64,000 nt of DNA from Microbispora sp. H13382 (GTDB taxonomy: Bacteria > Actinomycetota > Actinomycetes > Streptosporangiales > Streptosporangiaceae): NCBI RefSeq assembly GCF_014161445.1, contig NZ_JABBXA010000004.1:1-64000 (forward strand), written 5' to 3'. Shown piece after piece: positions 49,342-58,949 of the stretch; the first letter of the stretch is position 1; every line of letters starts with the position of its first letter. The notes beneath the pieces are model-generated. The model did not search any database, was not told the DNA's origin, and saw only the letters and a list, made by a program, of their open reading frames with translations. The translations under genes and the position numbers were made by a program.

Positions 49342-51687
49342 ATGCATAAGACCAGCGGACTGGCGTTGTTATCCCGTCATGTCCAGATCGTCGTGCTGTC
49401 CATCGCGATGGTGGTGTGCCTCGCTCCCGTCACACCGGCGCGAGCGGCCGCCCGGGATGTCACCATCACCCTTAACGCCTCCGACCTCGGCGTGAACCCC
49501 GCCGTCCTGCGGGACATCGTCCCGGAGATGCAGGCGGAGATCACAGAGCACGGCGGACTGGGCGACACGCTCAAGCAGGCGATCGCGGACAGCCAAAGCC
49601 CGGTGAGCATCACCGTCGACACCTCGGTGTGGCCGAATTTCAGCGGCACGGTGAACGTGACCTCCAACGGCGCCGGCCTGGTCCTGACCATCCCGGCCGC
49701 GGAGATCACCACCTCCGGCTTCTGGCAGCAGGTCGCAGCCACGGCGATCGCCTGGATCGTGGGATACGGGCTCAGGATGCTCTGCATCGGCTCCTTGACA
49801 GCCAGCGGGGTGCTCGCCGCGACCGTTCCGCTGGTCTGCACCCCCCTTCAGACCACCGTCACCGGCATCATGGCGGCACTCGTGACGCACGCGTTCGCGG
49901 GAGACCTGGGCGCCCCCGAGGCGACCAGGGACATCATCATCGCCGGGATACTCGGGCTGGCCGGGGGCTTCCTCTGGGAGAAGTACCTCGCCCCGTGGGC
50001 GAAGGCCAACCTCGCCGATGCCATCAAGAGGGCCGGGATCTGGATCAGGTCCCAGGTGCCCTGGCTCGACTCCTGGTTCGGAGGCGTGGTCGCCGGCAGG
50101 GTGGAGCAGCTCGGCTGGCGGTTCCAGGAGCTGGAAGCCCTCATCGCCGAAGAGACGGCGGCATGGGCCGGGGTCACCTCGAACCTCCAGCGGGATCTGC
50201 GGATCATGGCCTTGGGCGACTCGATCACCTACGGCGCGGGCAGTTCGAACGGAGGCGGTTACCGGTCGACTCTCAGCAACATGCTGAGAGAGGACGGGGC
50301 GACCGTCACGTTCGTCGGCTCACAGCACTCGGGCCCGGCGCCCGACGCCCATGAGGGACGCTCCGGCTGGACGATCTCCCAGATCGCCGGTATCACGGAC
50401 TCGGCGATGGCGACGTATCGGCCCAATGTCGTGCTGCTGCACATAGGCACCAACGACATGAACAACAACGACAACCCGGACGGCGCGCCGGCCAGGCTCG
50501 GCAGCCTCATCGACCAGATCTTCCGGGCCGACCCCAATGTGACCCTCCTGGTCTCGACCATCGTCCCGTCCAACTGGGGGGCGACCCAGGCGCGGATCCT
50601 GCGGTTCAACGAGGCGATCCGGTCGGAGACAGGGTCGCGGTGGGCCGCCGGCAAGCACGTCTACATGGTCAACATGAGCCCGGTGACGCTCACCGATCTG
50701 GCCGACCTCCTGCACCCCAACGACTCCGGCTACCTGAAGATGGCGGCATTGTTCTACCGCGGCCTGGTGGACGTGGGGCGGGCCGGATGGATCGCAGGAC
50801 CCGGCGGCGGGACGCCGGCTGCCGGTCCCGTCAAGGGCTGGTTTCCGCAAGGCACGATCGCGTCCGGGACCTTCACCGACTTCAACAGGCGGGTCGTCTA
50901 CGCCGACATCAACGGCGACCGCAAGGCCGACTACCTTGAGATCGACGACGACAGCTCGGTCCGGGCCTGGCTGAACGGCGGCGCGAAGCCCGGCGGCGGC
51001 GACTGGTACTGGTGGCCGCAGGGCACCATCGCCGGCGGCGTCGGCGATATCGGCATCCATGTCCACTTCACGGACATCAACGCCGACGGCCGGGCCGACT
51101 ACCTGGTGGTCGGTTACGACGGCTCCGTGCGGGCCTGGTTGAACGGCGGTGCGAAGCCCGGCGGTGGCGACTGGTACTGGTGGCCGGAGGGCACCATCGC
51201 CGGCGGCGTCGGCGCGTCCGCCAGCCATGTCCGGTTCGCCGACCTAGACGGCGACGGCCGGGCCGACTACCTGAAGGTCAATGACGACAGCTCGGTCCAG
51301 GCCTGGCTCAACGGCGGTCCCAAGCCGAGCGGGGGCGACTGGTACTGGTGGCCGCAGGGCACCGTCGCCGGCGGTGTCGGCGCACCCGGAAGCCGTATCC
51401 GCTTCGCCCCGCTCTACGGCACCAGGTCCGCGGACTACGTCCGGATGGGCGGCCTCAGCGACCCCGGCACCGCGGGATACGACAGCTCCGTTCAGGTCTG
51501 GCAGAACGGCGGTCCCAAGCCGAGCGGGGGCGACTGGTACTGGATCCCCGGCGGACAGGTCGCCAGCGGCGTCGGCGTCGACGGCAGACAGATCCAGTTC
51601 GCCGACCTCGACGGCGACGGCCGGGCCGACTACCTCGACGTCGATCCCCGAACCGGAGCCACCCGAGCCTGGACCAACTTCGGCTGA
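49342..51687 (+). CDS. Secreted SGNH-hydrolase with novel N-terminal domain and FG-GAP/VCBS repeats
   Basis: A 781-residue exported protein. After a signal peptide (hydrophobic IVVLSIAMVVCLAP, cleavage near ARAAARD) comes an unrecognised domain of about 240 residues. It has a beta-rich start (DVTITLNASDLGVNPAVL) and hydrophobic stretches (TTSGFWQQVAATAIAWIVGY and LTASGVLAATVPLV). Next is an SGNH/GDSL esterase domain: GDSITYG (block I), IGTNDMN (block III) and DLLHPNDSGY (block V, Asp and His of the triad). The C-terminal 280 residues are five repeats of about 50 residues with DxDGDGRADYL calcium sites, each ending in GGDWYWWPQG-like strands, as in FG-GAP/VCBS propellers. It likely deacylates a polysaccharide or ester polymer. 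ATG 49342 is the start that best fits a signal peptide. Confidence 0.87.
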   Translation: MHKTSGLALLSRHVQIVVLSIAMVVCLAPVTPARAAARDVTITLNASDLGVNPAVLRDIVPEMQAEITEHGGLGDTLKQAIADSQSPVSITVDTSVWPNFSGTVNVTSNGAGLVLTIPAAEITTSGFWQQVAATAIAWIVGYGLRMLCIGSLTASGVLAATVPLVCTPLQTTVTGIMAALVTHAFAGDLGAPEATRDIIIAGILGLAGGFLWEKYLAPWAKANLADAIKRAGIWIRSQVPWLDSWFGGVVAGRVEQLGWRFQELEALIAEETAAWAGVTSNLQRDLRIMALGDSITYGAGSSNGGGYRSTLSNMLREDGATVTFVGSQHSGPAPDAHEGRSGWTISQIAGITDSAMATYRPNVVLLHIGTNDMNNNDNPDGAPARLGSLIDQIFRADPNVTLLVSTIVPSNWGATQARILRFNEAIRSETGSRWAAGKHVYMVNMSPVTLTDLADLLHPNDSGYLKMAALFYRGLVDVGRAGWIAGPGGGTPAAGPVKGWFPQGTIASGTFTDFNRRVVYADINGDRKADYLEIDDDSSVRAWLNGGAKPGGGDWYWWPQGTIAGGVGDIGIHVHFTDINADGRADYLVVGYDGSVRAWLNGGAKPGGGDWYWWPEGTIAGGVGASASHVRFADLDGDGRADYLKVNDDSSVQAWLNGGPKPSGGDWYWWPQGTVAGGVGAPGSRIRFAPLYGTRSADYVRMGGLSDPGTAGYDSSVQVWQNGGPKPSGGDWYWIPGGQVASGVGVDGRQIQFADLDGDGRADYLDVDPRTGATRAWTNFG

Positions 51688-51768
51688 GGACATCGCGGAC
51701 AGCGGACACCGCTCTCCCGTCCCGCGGCCGGAAGCGCCGATCCGCCCGGGCTGTACGACCGGGGAGAC

Positions 51769-52359
51769 TCAGAGCCGGGACAGTGCGGCGCGGGCCATGG
51801 CGCGCAGGAGGCCGGCCATGGCCTCGGGGGCGAGCTCTCCGGCGCTGCGCGGGGTGGAGTTGAGCAGGCCGAAGACCGCGTGCGTGGCGGCGCGCAGCCG
51901 CGCGGGCGGGCAGGCGGGGTGCAGTTCGGACAGCACGGTCACCCACTCCTCGGCGTACAGCCGCTGCAGCCGCCGGATGGCCCGCCGGGCCTGCTCCGGC
52001 ACGTTGTCCAGCTCGCGCTCGTGCACGCGGATCAGCGCGGGGTGATTCAGCGCGAACTCGATGTGCCCGGACAGCAGCGCGTCGAGCGCGGCCTCGGCGG
52101 TGTCCGGGTCGGCGGTGGTGGCCAGCCGTGCCCCCTGCTCGCGCAGCCGCTCGCTGATGTCCAGCAGCATCTCGGTGAGCAGGGCCTCCTTGCCGCTGAA
52201 GTGCCGGTACAGCGCCGGCCCCGACACGCCCACGGCCGCGCCGATGTCCTCGATGGACACGCCGTGGAAGCCGCGCGCCGCGAAGAGGCCCGCGGCGGCG
52301 TCGAGGATCTCGGCCCGCCGGTTGCGGGTAGGGGTCTTCACGGTCCTTCCGGTCTTCAC
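51769..52359 (-). CDS. TetR family regulator of the leucine/isovalerate operon
   Basis: A 196-residue TetR-type repressor. The helix-turn-helix is at residues about 15-60 (RAEILDAAAGLFAARGFHGVS and IEDIGAAVGVSGPALYRHF, then SGKEALL), followed by an all-helical ligand domain. It is divergent from the methylcrotonyl-CoA carboxylase operon. The shared 46-bp gap contains the inverted repeat TGTTA-N8-TAACA overlapping the operon -10 box. Repression relieved by an acyl-CoA intermediate is the expected mechanism from relatives. GTG 52359 follows TACCAT by 6 nt; a GTG at 52341 with GGAAGG at 3 bases is a less likely start. Confidence 0.93.
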   Translation of the reverse strand: MKTGRTVKTPTRNRRAEILDAAAGLFAARGFHGVSIEDIGAAVGVSGPALYRHFSGKEALLTEMLLDISERLREQGARLATTADPDTAEAALDALLSGHIEFALNHPALIRVHERELDNVPEQARRAIRRLQRLYAEEWVTVLSELHPACPPARLRAATHAVFGLLNSTPRSAGELAPEAMAGLLRAMARAALSRL

Positions 52360-52405
52360 GGCACCATGGTAGACGGAGTCTGTTAACGATGACTAACATC
52401 TTGGC
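52360..52405. promoter_or_regulatory. Bidirectional leaderless promoter with TetR operator
   Basis: Rightward, TAACAT (52394-52399) is 6 nt from ATG 52406. Leftward, TACCAT (52371-52366) is 6 nt from GTG 52359. Between and over the rightward box lies TGTTA (52381-52385) with TAACA (52394-52398). A repressor bound there would block the operon promoter. Confidence 0.65.
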
Positions 52406-53980
52406 ATGAGCACGAGTGACTGGCCGGCGCTGGAGAGCCGGTGCGACCCGGGCGGCGAGCCGTACAAGCGCAACGCGGAGGCGAACGAGCGCCTGGTGGC
52501 GGACCTGCGGGAACGGCTCGCGGCGGCGGCGCGCGGCGGCCCCGAGCGGGCCCGGGCCAGGCACGTTCAGCGCGGCAAACTGCTGCCCAGGGACCGCGTC
52601 GACACGCTCCTCGACCCCGGCGGGCGATTCCTGGAGCTGTCCCCGCTCGCGGCCACCGGCATGTACGACGACCAGGCCCCCGCCGCCGGGATCATCACCG
52701 GCGTGGGACGGGTCGCCGGGCGCGAGGTCGTGATCGTGGCCAACGACGCCACCGTCAAGGGCGGCACATATTACCCGATGACGGTCAAGAAGCACCTGCG
52801 CGCCCAAGAGGTCGCCCTCCACAACAACCTGCCGTGCGTGTATCTGGTCGACTCGGGCGGCGCCTTCCTGCCGAAGCAGGACGAGGTCTTCCCCGACCGT
52901 GAGCACTTCGGCCGCATCTTCTACAACCAGGCCACCATGTCGGCCCGGGGCATCCCGCAGATCGCGGCCGTGCTCGGCTCCTGCACCGCGGGCGGGGCGT
53001 ACGTCCCGGCGATGAGCGACGAGGCGGTGATCGTGCGCGATCAGGGCACGATCTTCCTCGGCGGGCCGCCGCTGGTGAAGGCCGCGACCGGCGAGACCGT
53101 CACCGCGGAGGAACTGGGCGGCGGCGAGGTCCACGCCCGCGTCAGCGGCGTCACCGACCACCTCGCCGAGGACGACGCGCACGCCCTGAAGATCGTGCGG
53201 GACATCGTCGCGTCGCTCGGCCCGCAGAGCCCTCGCCCCTGGGACGTGGGCCCGGCCGAGCCGCCGCTCTACGATCCGCGCGACCTGTACGGCCTCGTTC
53301 CCCAGGACACGCGCCAGCCGTACGACGTGCGCGAGGTGATCGCCCGGGTGGCCGACGGCAGCCGGTTCCTGGAGTTCAAGGCCGAGTACGGCCCGACCCT
53401 GGTCACCGGGTTCGCCCGGATCCACGGGCACCCCGTGGGGATCGTGGCCAACAACGGCATCCTGTTCGCCGAGTCGGCGCTCAAGGGCGCCCACTTCGTC
53501 GAGTTGTGCGACCGGCGCTCGATCCCGCTGGTGTTCCTGCAGAACATCAGCGGCTTCATGGTCGGCAAGGCGTACGAGGCCGGGGGCATCGCCAAGCACG
53601 GCGCGAAGATGGTGACGGCGGTCGCCTGCGCCCGGGTGCCGAAGTTCACGGTGATCATCGGCGGCTCGTTCGGCGCGGGCAACTACGCGATGGCCGGCCG
53701 CGCCTACTCGCCCCGATTCCTGTGGATGTGGCCGAATGCCCGCATCTCGGTGATGGGCGGCGAGCAGGCCGCCACCGTGCTCACCATGGTCGGCGACGCC
53801 GACGCCGACGAAATCCGGGCACAGTACGAGCACCAGGGCAATCCCTACTACTCGACGGCACGCCTGTGGGATGACGGGGTGATCGACCCGGTGGACACCA
53901 GGACCGTCCTCGGCCTGGCGCTCGGCGCCGCCGCGAACGCACCCCTCGAACCCGTCGGCTACGGCGTCTTCCGGATGTGA
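52406..53980 (+). CDS. Methylcrotonyl-CoA carboxylase beta subunit (acyl-CoA carboxyltransferase)
   Basis: A 524-residue carboxyltransferase that moves CO2 from biotin to 3-methylcrotonyl-CoA. The two crotonase-fold halves are clear. The segment [20 protein letters not shown] and the following [16 protein letters not shown] are diagnostic of MCC beta rather than acetyl- or propionyl-CoA carboxylase. The oxyanion glycines are in [16 protein letters not shown] and [20 protein letters not shown]. It is the first gene of the operon and starts at ATG 52406 behind a leaderless -10 box. The biotin carboxylase gene follows after 10 bases, completing the heteromeric enzyme of leucine breakdown. Confidence 0.94.
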   Translation: MSTSDWPALESRCDPGGEPYKRNAEANERLVADLRERLAAAARGGPERARARHVQRGKLLPRDRVDTLLDPGGRFLELSPLAATGMYDDQAPAAGIITGVGRVAGREVVIVANDATVKGGTYYPMTVKKHLRAQEVALHNNLPCVYLVDSGGAFLPKQDEVFPDREHFGRIFYNQATMSARGIPQIAAVLGSCTAGGAYVPAMSDEAVIVRDQGTIFLGGPPLVKAATGETVTAEELGGGEVHARVSGVTDHLAEDDAHALKIVRDIVASLGPQSPRPWDVGPAEPPLYDPRDLYGLVPQDTRQPYDVREVIARVADGSRFLEFKAEYGPTLVTGFARIHGHPVGIVANNGILFAESALKGAHFVELCDRRSIPLVFLQNISGFMVGKAYEAGGIAKHGAKMVTAVACARVPKFTVIIGGSFGAGNYAMAGRAYSPRFLWMWPNARISVMGGEQAATVLTMVGDADADEIRAQYEHQGNPYYSTARLWDDGVIDPVDTRTVLGLALGAAANAPLEPVGYGVFRM

Positions 53981-53990
53981 GGTCGACCTC

Positions 53991-55937
53991 GTGATGTTCA
54001 CCAGTGTCCTGATCGCCAACCGGGGTGAGATCGCCGTCCGGATCATCCGGACGCTGCGGGCGCTGGGCGTGCGCGCCGTCGCCGTGCACAGCGACGCCGA
54101 CCGCGACGCCCGCCACGTGCGCGAGGCCGACCTCGCCGTACGGCTCCCGCGCGGCTACCTCGACATCGACGGCATCATCGAAGCCGCCCGCGCGAGCGGC
54201 GCCGAGGCCGTCCACCCCGGCTACGGCTTCCTCGCCGAGAACGCCGAGTTCGCCCGCCGCTGCGCCGTCGAGGGCCTGGTGTTCGTCGGCCCGCCGGCCG
54301 GGGCCATCGAGGCCATGGGCGACAAGATCCGGGCCAAGGAGACGGTCGCCCGCGCGGGCGTGCCGGTCGTGCCCGGCGGCGCGGAACCGCACGACGACCT
54401 GGCCGAGGCCGCCGCGCGCATCGGCTTCCCGGTGCTGATCAAGCCGTCCGCGGGCGGGGGCGGCAAGGGCATGCTGCGGGTCGAGTCCGCCGACGCACTG
54501 GCCGCGGCCGTCGAGTCGGCCCGCCGTACGGCGACGGCGGCCTTCGGGGACGGCACCCTGCTGATCGAGCGGTTCGTGGACCGGCCCCGGCACATCGAGA
54601 TCCAGGTCATGGCCGACGGCCACGGGAACGTCGTCCACCTGGGCGAGCGCGAGTGCAGCCTCCAGCGGCGCCACCAGAAGATCGTCGAGGAGGCGCCCTC
54701 GCCGTTGCTCGACGAGGAGACGCGGGCCCGCATGGGCGCGGCGGCGGTGGAGGCAGCCCGGTCGGTCGGCTACGTCGGCGCCGGCACGGTCGAGTTCATC
54801 GTCCCCGGTTCCCGTCCCGGCGAGTTCTTCTTCATGGAGATGAACACCCGGCTGCAGGTCGAGCACCCGGTCACCGAGATGGTCACCGGCCTCGACCTGG
54901 TCGAGCTGCAGCTGCGGATCGCCGCGGGGGAGCCGCTGCCGTTCGGGCAGGCCGAGGTGCGCCTGCGCGGCCACGCCGTCGAGGCCCGCGTGTACGCCGA
55001 GGACCCCGCCCGCGACTTCCTGCCGACGGGCGGCCGGATCCTGGCCCTGCGGGAGCCCGCGGGCGAGGGCGTGCGGTTCGACTCGGGGCTTGCCGGCGGG
55101 ATGACCGTGGGCAGCGACTACGATCCGATGCTGGCCAAGGCGGTGGCCTGGGCTCCTGACCGGACGGGAGCGCTCGCGGCGCTCGACCGGGCGCTGGCCT
55201 CGACCGTGATCCTCGGGGTCACCACGAACATCGGGTTCCTGCGCGGGCTGCTGGCCGACCCGGAGGTCGCGGCCGGGCGGCTCGACACCGGGCTGGTCGA
55301 GCGGCGGCTCGCCGACGTCGTCGGCGGCGAGGTGCCGGACGAGGTGCTGGCGGCGGCCGCGCTCGTCTTGCACTCCGGCTTCGACCGCTCCGCCTCGGGC
55401 GACCCGTGGGACGTGGCGGACGGCTGGCGTGTGGGGGAGCCCGCCTGGACCGTGCACCGGCTCGGCGTGCCCGTACGGGTGCGGGGCGCCGCCGGGGACG
55501 CGGAGGTCGAAGTTAACGAACGTTCACTTGGCCGGGCGCGGCTCGAGTGGACCGGCTCCGAGGAGGCGGCGGTCACCCTCGGCGGTGTCACCCGCAGGTA
55601 CGCCGTGGCCCGGAACCGCGACACGGTATGGCTCGCCGCGGGTGGCCGCGCCTGGCCCTTCACGCGGCACGAGCCGGGTGATCCGAAGGACCGGCAGGGA
55701 GGGGCGCACGCCGGCGACGGGGTCGTACGCAGTCCGATGCCGGGAACGGTGCTGCTGGTGAAGGCGGCCGAGGGCGACCGGGTCAGCGCGGGACAGCCGC
55801 TGGTCGTCGTGGAGGCGATGAAGATGGAACACACCCTGACGGCGCCGGCCGACGGCGTGCTCGCCGAGCTGCGGGCCCGGCCGGGCCAGACGGTGGAACT
55901 GGACGCGGTCCTGGCGAGGGTGACGCCGTGCGAGTGA
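53991..55937 (+). CDS. Methylcrotonyl-CoA carboxylase alpha subunit (biotin carboxylase/BCCP)
   Basis: A 648-residue biotin-dependent carboxylase subunit. The N-terminal biotin carboxylase has [19 protein letters not shown], the ATP-grasp glycine loop [23 protein letters not shown] and [14 protein letters not shown]. The C-terminal biotinyl domain has the lysine K611 in VEAMKMEH. The region between (about 450-570) is the BT-type linker that contacts the beta subunit. The start is GTG 53991 or ATG 53994; GAGGT stands upstream. The stop overlaps the HMG-CoA lyase gene by 10 bases. With the beta subunit it makes 3-methylglutaconyl-CoA. Confidence 0.95.
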   Translation: MMFTSVLIANRGEIAVRIIRTLRALGVRAVAVHSDADRDARHVREADLAVRLPRGYLDIDGIIEAARASGAEAVHPGYGFLAENAEFARRCAVEGLVFVGPPAGAIEAMGDKIRAKETVARAGVPVVPGGAEPHDDLAEAAARIGFPVLIKPSAGGGGKGMLRVESADALAAAVESARRTATAAFGDGTLLIERFVDRPRHIEIQVMADGHGNVVHLGERECSLQRRHQKIVEEAPSPLLDEETRARMGAAAVEAARSVGYVGAGTVEFIVPGSRPGEFFFMEMNTRLQVEHPVTEMVTGLDLVELQLRIAAGEPLPFGQAEVRLRGHAVEARVYAEDPARDFLPTGGRILALREPAGEGVRFDSGLAGGMTVGSDYDPMLAKAVAWAPDRTGALAALDRALASTVILGVTTNIGFLRGLLADPEVAAGRLDTGLVERRLADVVGGEVPDEVLAAAALVLHSGFDRSASGDPWDVADGWRVGEPAWTVHRLGVPVRVRGAAGDAEVEVNERSLGRARLEWTGSEEAAVTLGGVTRRYAVARNRDTVWLAAGGRAWPFTRHEPGDPKDRQGGAHAGDGVVRSPMPGTVLLVKAAEGDRVSAGQPLVVVEAMKMEHTLTAPADGVLAELRARPGQTVELDAVLARVTPCE

Positions 55938-56821
55938 CGATCTACGAGGTGGGCCCGCGCGACGGACTGCAGAACGAGTCCGCCGTCGTGCCGGTCGAGG
56001 TCAAGCGCGAGTTCATCGGGCGGCTGGCCGAGGCCGGGCTGACGACCATCGAGGCGACGAGCTTCGTCCACCCCAAGTGGGTGCCCCAGCTCGCGGACGC
56101 CGGTGAACTGCTGGAAAGCCTGCCCCGGGTGCCCGGCGTCCGCTATCCCGTGCTCGTCCCCAACGAGCGCGGCCTCGACCGGGCGCTGGAGCAGGGAGTC
56201 ACCGACATCGCGATCTTCGGCAGCGCCACCGAGTCGTTCGCCCAGCGCAACCTGAACCGGACCGTCGAGTCGCAGTTCGAGATGTTCGCCCCCGTCGTCG
56301 AGCGGGCCCTCGCCCACGGCATGCGGGTCAGGGCGTACGTGTCGATGTGCTTCGCCGACCCCTGGGAGGGACCGGTCGCGCCCGGGCAGGTCGCCCGCGT
56401 CGGCCGCAGGCTGCTCGACCTCGGCTGCTACGAGCTGTCGCTGGGCGACACCATCGGCGTCGGCACGCCACGGCACGTCGAGGCGCTGCTCGACGCCTTC
56501 GCCGAGGCCGGGGTCGGGCCGGACCGGCTCGCCGTCCACTTCCACGACACCTACGGCCAGGCCCTGGCCAACACGCTCACCGCGATCAGGCGGGGGATCA
56601 CGGTCGTGGACTCCTCCGCCGGCGGCATCGGCGGCTGCCCGTACGCCAAGAGCGCCACCGGCAACCTCGCGACCGAGGACCTCGTCTGGATGCTCGACGG
56701 CCTCGGCGCCGAGACCGGGGTGGACGTCAGGTCGCTGGCCGCCACCAGCCTCTGGCTCGCCGGAATCCTGGGCCGGCCAAGCCCTTCCCGCGTCGTCCAG
56801 GCTCTCGCCAAGGAGATTTGA
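55928..56821 (+). CDS. Hydroxymethylglutaryl-CoA lyase
   Basis: A 297-residue TIM-barrel enzyme that splits HMG-CoA into acetyl-CoA and acetoacetate, the last step of leucine degradation. [11 protein letters not shown] holds the metal-binding Asp and catalytic Arg. [23 protein letters not shown] and [11 protein letters not shown] (the His pair that binds metal) follow. The loop [18 protein letters not shown] includes the mobile active-site Cys. The GTG start lies within the end of the biotin carboxylase gene, so translation is coupled. No 3-methylglutaconyl-CoA hydratase gene is visible in the operon; it must be encoded elsewhere or be supplied by a general enoyl-CoA hydratase. Confidence 0.95.
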   Translation: MRVTIYEVGPRDGLQNESAVVPVEVKREFIGRLAEAGLTTIEATSFVHPKWVPQLADAGELLESLPRVPGVRYPVLVPNERGLDRALEQGVTDIAIFGSATESFAQRNLNRTVESQFEMFAPVVERALAHGMRVRAYVSMCFADPWEGPVAPGQVARVGRRLLDLGCYELSLGDTIGVGTPRHVEALLDAFAEAGVGPDRLAVHFHDTYGQALANTLTAIRRGITVVDSSAGGIGGCPYAKSATGNLATEDLVWMLDGLGAETGVDVRSLAATSLWLAGILGRPSPSRVVQALAKEI

Positions 56822-56822
56822 G

Positions 56823-57971
56823 ATGCTCAACGACGAGCACGTCGAACTGCGCAAGTCGGTCGAGGAGTTCGCCCGCGAGGTGGTGGCCCCCGTCATCGGG
56901 GACTACTACGAGCGGTGCGAGTTCCCGTACGACATCGTCCGCAAGATGGGCGCGATGGGCCTGTTCGGCCTGCCTGTCCCGGAGGAGTACGGCGGCATGG
57001 GCGGCGACTACTTCGCGCTGTGCCTGGCCCTGGAGGAACTGGCCAGGGTCGACTCCTCGGTGGCGATCACGCTGGAGGCGGCGGTCTCGCTGGGCGAAAT
57101 GCCCATCCTCCGATTCGGCACCGACGCCCAGAAGCAGCGGTGGCTGCCGAAGATGGCGGCGGGGGAGGTCCTGGGGGCGTTCGGCCTGACCGAGCCCGGC
57201 GGCGGGTCCGACGTGCCGGGCGGGATGCGCACCACGGCCGTTCTCGACGGCGGCGAGTGGGTGATCAACGGTTCGAAGGCGTTCATCACCAATTCCGGCA
57301 CCGACATCACCGGCGTGGTCGGGGTGGCGGCGATCACCGGCCGCCGCGAGGACGGCAGGCCGGAGATCTCCACGATCCTCGTGCCGTCGGGCACGCCCGG
57401 CTTCACGGTGTCGAAGAAGTACTCCAAGGTCGGTTGGTCGGCCTCCGACACCCGGGAGCTGTCGTTCACCGACTGCCGGGTGCCGGAGGAGAACCTGCTG
57501 GGCGAGCGTGGCCGGGGCTACGCGCAGTTCCTCCGGACGCTCGACGAGGGCCGGGTGGCCATCGCCGCGCTGTCGGTGGGCCTCGCTCAGGGCTGCGTGG
57601 ACGAGTCGCTGCGCTACGTGGGCGAGCGCCGGGCCTTCGGCCAGGAGATCGGCCACTACCAGGCCATCCAGTTCAAGATCGCCGACATGGAGGCCAGGGC
57701 GCACACCGCCCGTCTGGCCTACTACCACGCCGCCGAGCGCATGCTGGCGGGCCTGCCGTTCAAGAAGGAGGCCGCGATCGCCAAGCTGGTGTCGTCCAAC
57801 GCCGCCATGGACAACGCCCGCGACGCCACCCAAATCTTCGGCGGCTACGGCTTCATGAACGAGTTCCCCGTCGGCCGCTTCTACCGGGACGCGAAGATCC
57901 TGGAGATCGGCGAGGGCACCAGCGAGGTGCAGCGCATGCTCATCGCCCGCGAACTCGGCCTGCCCGCCTGA
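56823..57971 (+). CDS. Acyl-CoA dehydrogenase
   Basis: A 382-residue FAD-dependent dehydrogenase. The N-terminal helical domain leads to the FAD/substrate strand GAFGLTEPGGGSDV and FITNSG. The C-terminal helical domain has RRAFGQEIGHYQAIQFKIAD, the ATQIFGGYGFMNEFPVGRFYRD block and the catalytic base E364 in IGEGTSE. This base position is the one used by short-chain and medium-chain enzymes, rather than the shifted Glu of isovaleryl-CoA dehydrogenase. In this operon an acyl-CoA intermediate of branched-chain catabolism is the likely substrate. The ATG is one base after the HMG-CoA lyase stop. A T-tract terminator follows 64 bases after the gene and ends the operon. Confidence 0.93.
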   Translation: MLNDEHVELRKSVEEFAREVVAPVIGDYYERCEFPYDIVRKMGAMGLFGLPVPEEYGGMGGDYFALCLALEELARVDSSVAITLEAAVSLGEMPILRFGTDAQKQRWLPKMAAGEVLGAFGLTEPGGGSDVPGGMRTTAVLDGGEWVINGSKAFITNSGTDITGVVGVAAITGRREDGRPEISTILVPSGTPGFTVSKKYSKVGWSASDTRELSFTDCRVPEENLLGERGRGYAQFLRTLDEGRVAIAALSVGLAQGCVDESLRYVGERRAFGQEIGHYQAIQFKIADMEARAHTARLAYYHAAERMLAGLPFKKEAAIAKLVSSNAAMDNARDATQIFGGYGFMNEFPVGRFYRDAKILEIGEGTSEVQRMLIARELGLPA

Positions 57972-58034
57972 GCCCGTCCCGCCTTGGCCCACCCGAGCTC
58001 GGCAACTCACCCGTTGTGAGCTGACCGCGATTCC

Positions 58035-58068
58035 TCCCCGTCGTTCCTAGGGACCGGCGGGGATTTTT
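58035..58068 (+). terminator. Rho-independent terminator of the leucine-catabolic operon
   Basis: TCCCCGTCG pairs with CGGCGGGGA (one G-U) around an 11-base loop, followed by TTTTT. It is the only hairpin with a T-tract in the window. Confidence 0.85.
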
Positions 58069-58152
58069 CTGCGCCGCGTAGCGCAACCGAACCACCACGA
58101 CGTCCATGGCCGGCAGCCGTACGGGTGACGCAGGCCAGGACAGGGGTCGAGA

Positions 58153-58446
58153 TTGGGCCAGCGCTTCCTGAAGTCGGGCAGCTTCTGGTGGTACCGGGAC
58201 ATCGCCTGGATCCTGCGCGAAAAGCTCCCGTACGAAGCCGCCAAGGTGCCCACGCGCACCATGCCCGACATCATCGTCAAGCTCCTCACCCACCTGAACC
58301 CGCAGAGGGCGATGCTGCGCCCCGAGCTGGGCCGCACAAGGCTCGTCGACAGTAGCAAGGCCCACCCCAGCTCGGCTGGCATCCCCGCCCCACCGAGCAG
58401 ACCATCATCGACACCGCCACCGCGCTCGTCGCCAACAACGCACGCA
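58153..58446 (+). pseudogene. Frameshifted C-terminal remnant of an NAD(P)-dependent epimerase/SDR
   Basis: One frame reads GQRFLKSGSFWWYRDIAWIL, then AAKVPTRTMPDIIVKLLTHL and LGRTRLVDSSKAH. Another frame from 58371 continues LGWHPRPTEQTIIDTATALV. Joined, these match the C-terminal third of extended-SDR epimerase/dihydroflavonol-reductase-like proteins (ASGxFxWMxDIAxxLRE, KVPTRxxPDxxVRL, SSKARxxLGWxPRPxEExI). A shift of -1 or +2 near 58365 breaks the frame and the N-terminal two thirds are missing. It is decayed DNA downstream of the leucine operon. Confidence 0.75.
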
Positions 58447-58635
58447 GTAGGCAGCCCCCGCCGACGCCGCCATCGCGATCCGGGAACCGGCCCGCAAGAC
58501 CGGTTGCGCCAGCACGTCATTTCGGCGGCGCGAGTGGGGAAGTTCCAGCCGACACTGACACGATCCTTATCGGATCGTCCGGTCGTGCCCGGGCGCCGGC
58601 GTGTCTGCGTCCCCACGTCAGAACGTCCGGAGCGG

Positions 58636-58761
58636 CAGATGACTGGCGTATCCAAGCTCTTGGAGCGGCACGGCTACTCCTGGCAGGTTCCGGTGCGGCG
58701 ATCGGCTGCCCGTGACGAGGAAGCCATCGCGCGGTGGCGGTCGGAGGATCCGCATTTATAG
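58636..58761 (+). pseudogene. IS630-type transposase N-terminal fragment
   Basis: A short frame ends with VSKLLERHGYSWQVPVRRSA, then RDEEAIARWRSED and a TAG stop. It matches the winged-helix part of IS630-family transposases (VSxLLHRxGxSxQVPxRRAxERDExAxxxW). The DDE catalytic domain is absent and no terminal inverted repeats are visible. It is a relic of a transposition event beside the epimerase remnant. Confidence 0.7.
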
Positions 58762-58949
58762 CGCCGCCTCGGCTTACGGAAGCTTGGTGACGAATTGACT
58801 CAGCGGAACGTCGATGAAGCGGGGGTACTGGTTGTCGGGGAAGGAATAACCGTGGGTCCAGCAGCTCAAATCCACGGCGTTCGTGCTGACCGTAGAAGAG
58901 ACAGCCGCAGGTCAGGATCCGGTCGGCCAGGTCGTCAGAGGCCGCCCTA

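Larger units (their letters stand above)
57972..58949. other. 978-bp decayed region after the leucine operon
   Basis: Apart from the terminator at 58035-58068, the frameshifted epimerase remnant and the transposase fragment, I see no intact gene here. Segments 58447-58635 and 58762-58949 have no convincing coding frame. The GC content begins to fall toward the right. Confidence 0.6.

Noticed and set aside
58047..58655. Minus-strand frame over the decayed region
   Set aside because: The plus strand carries matches to epimerase and transposase families; this antisense frame has none.
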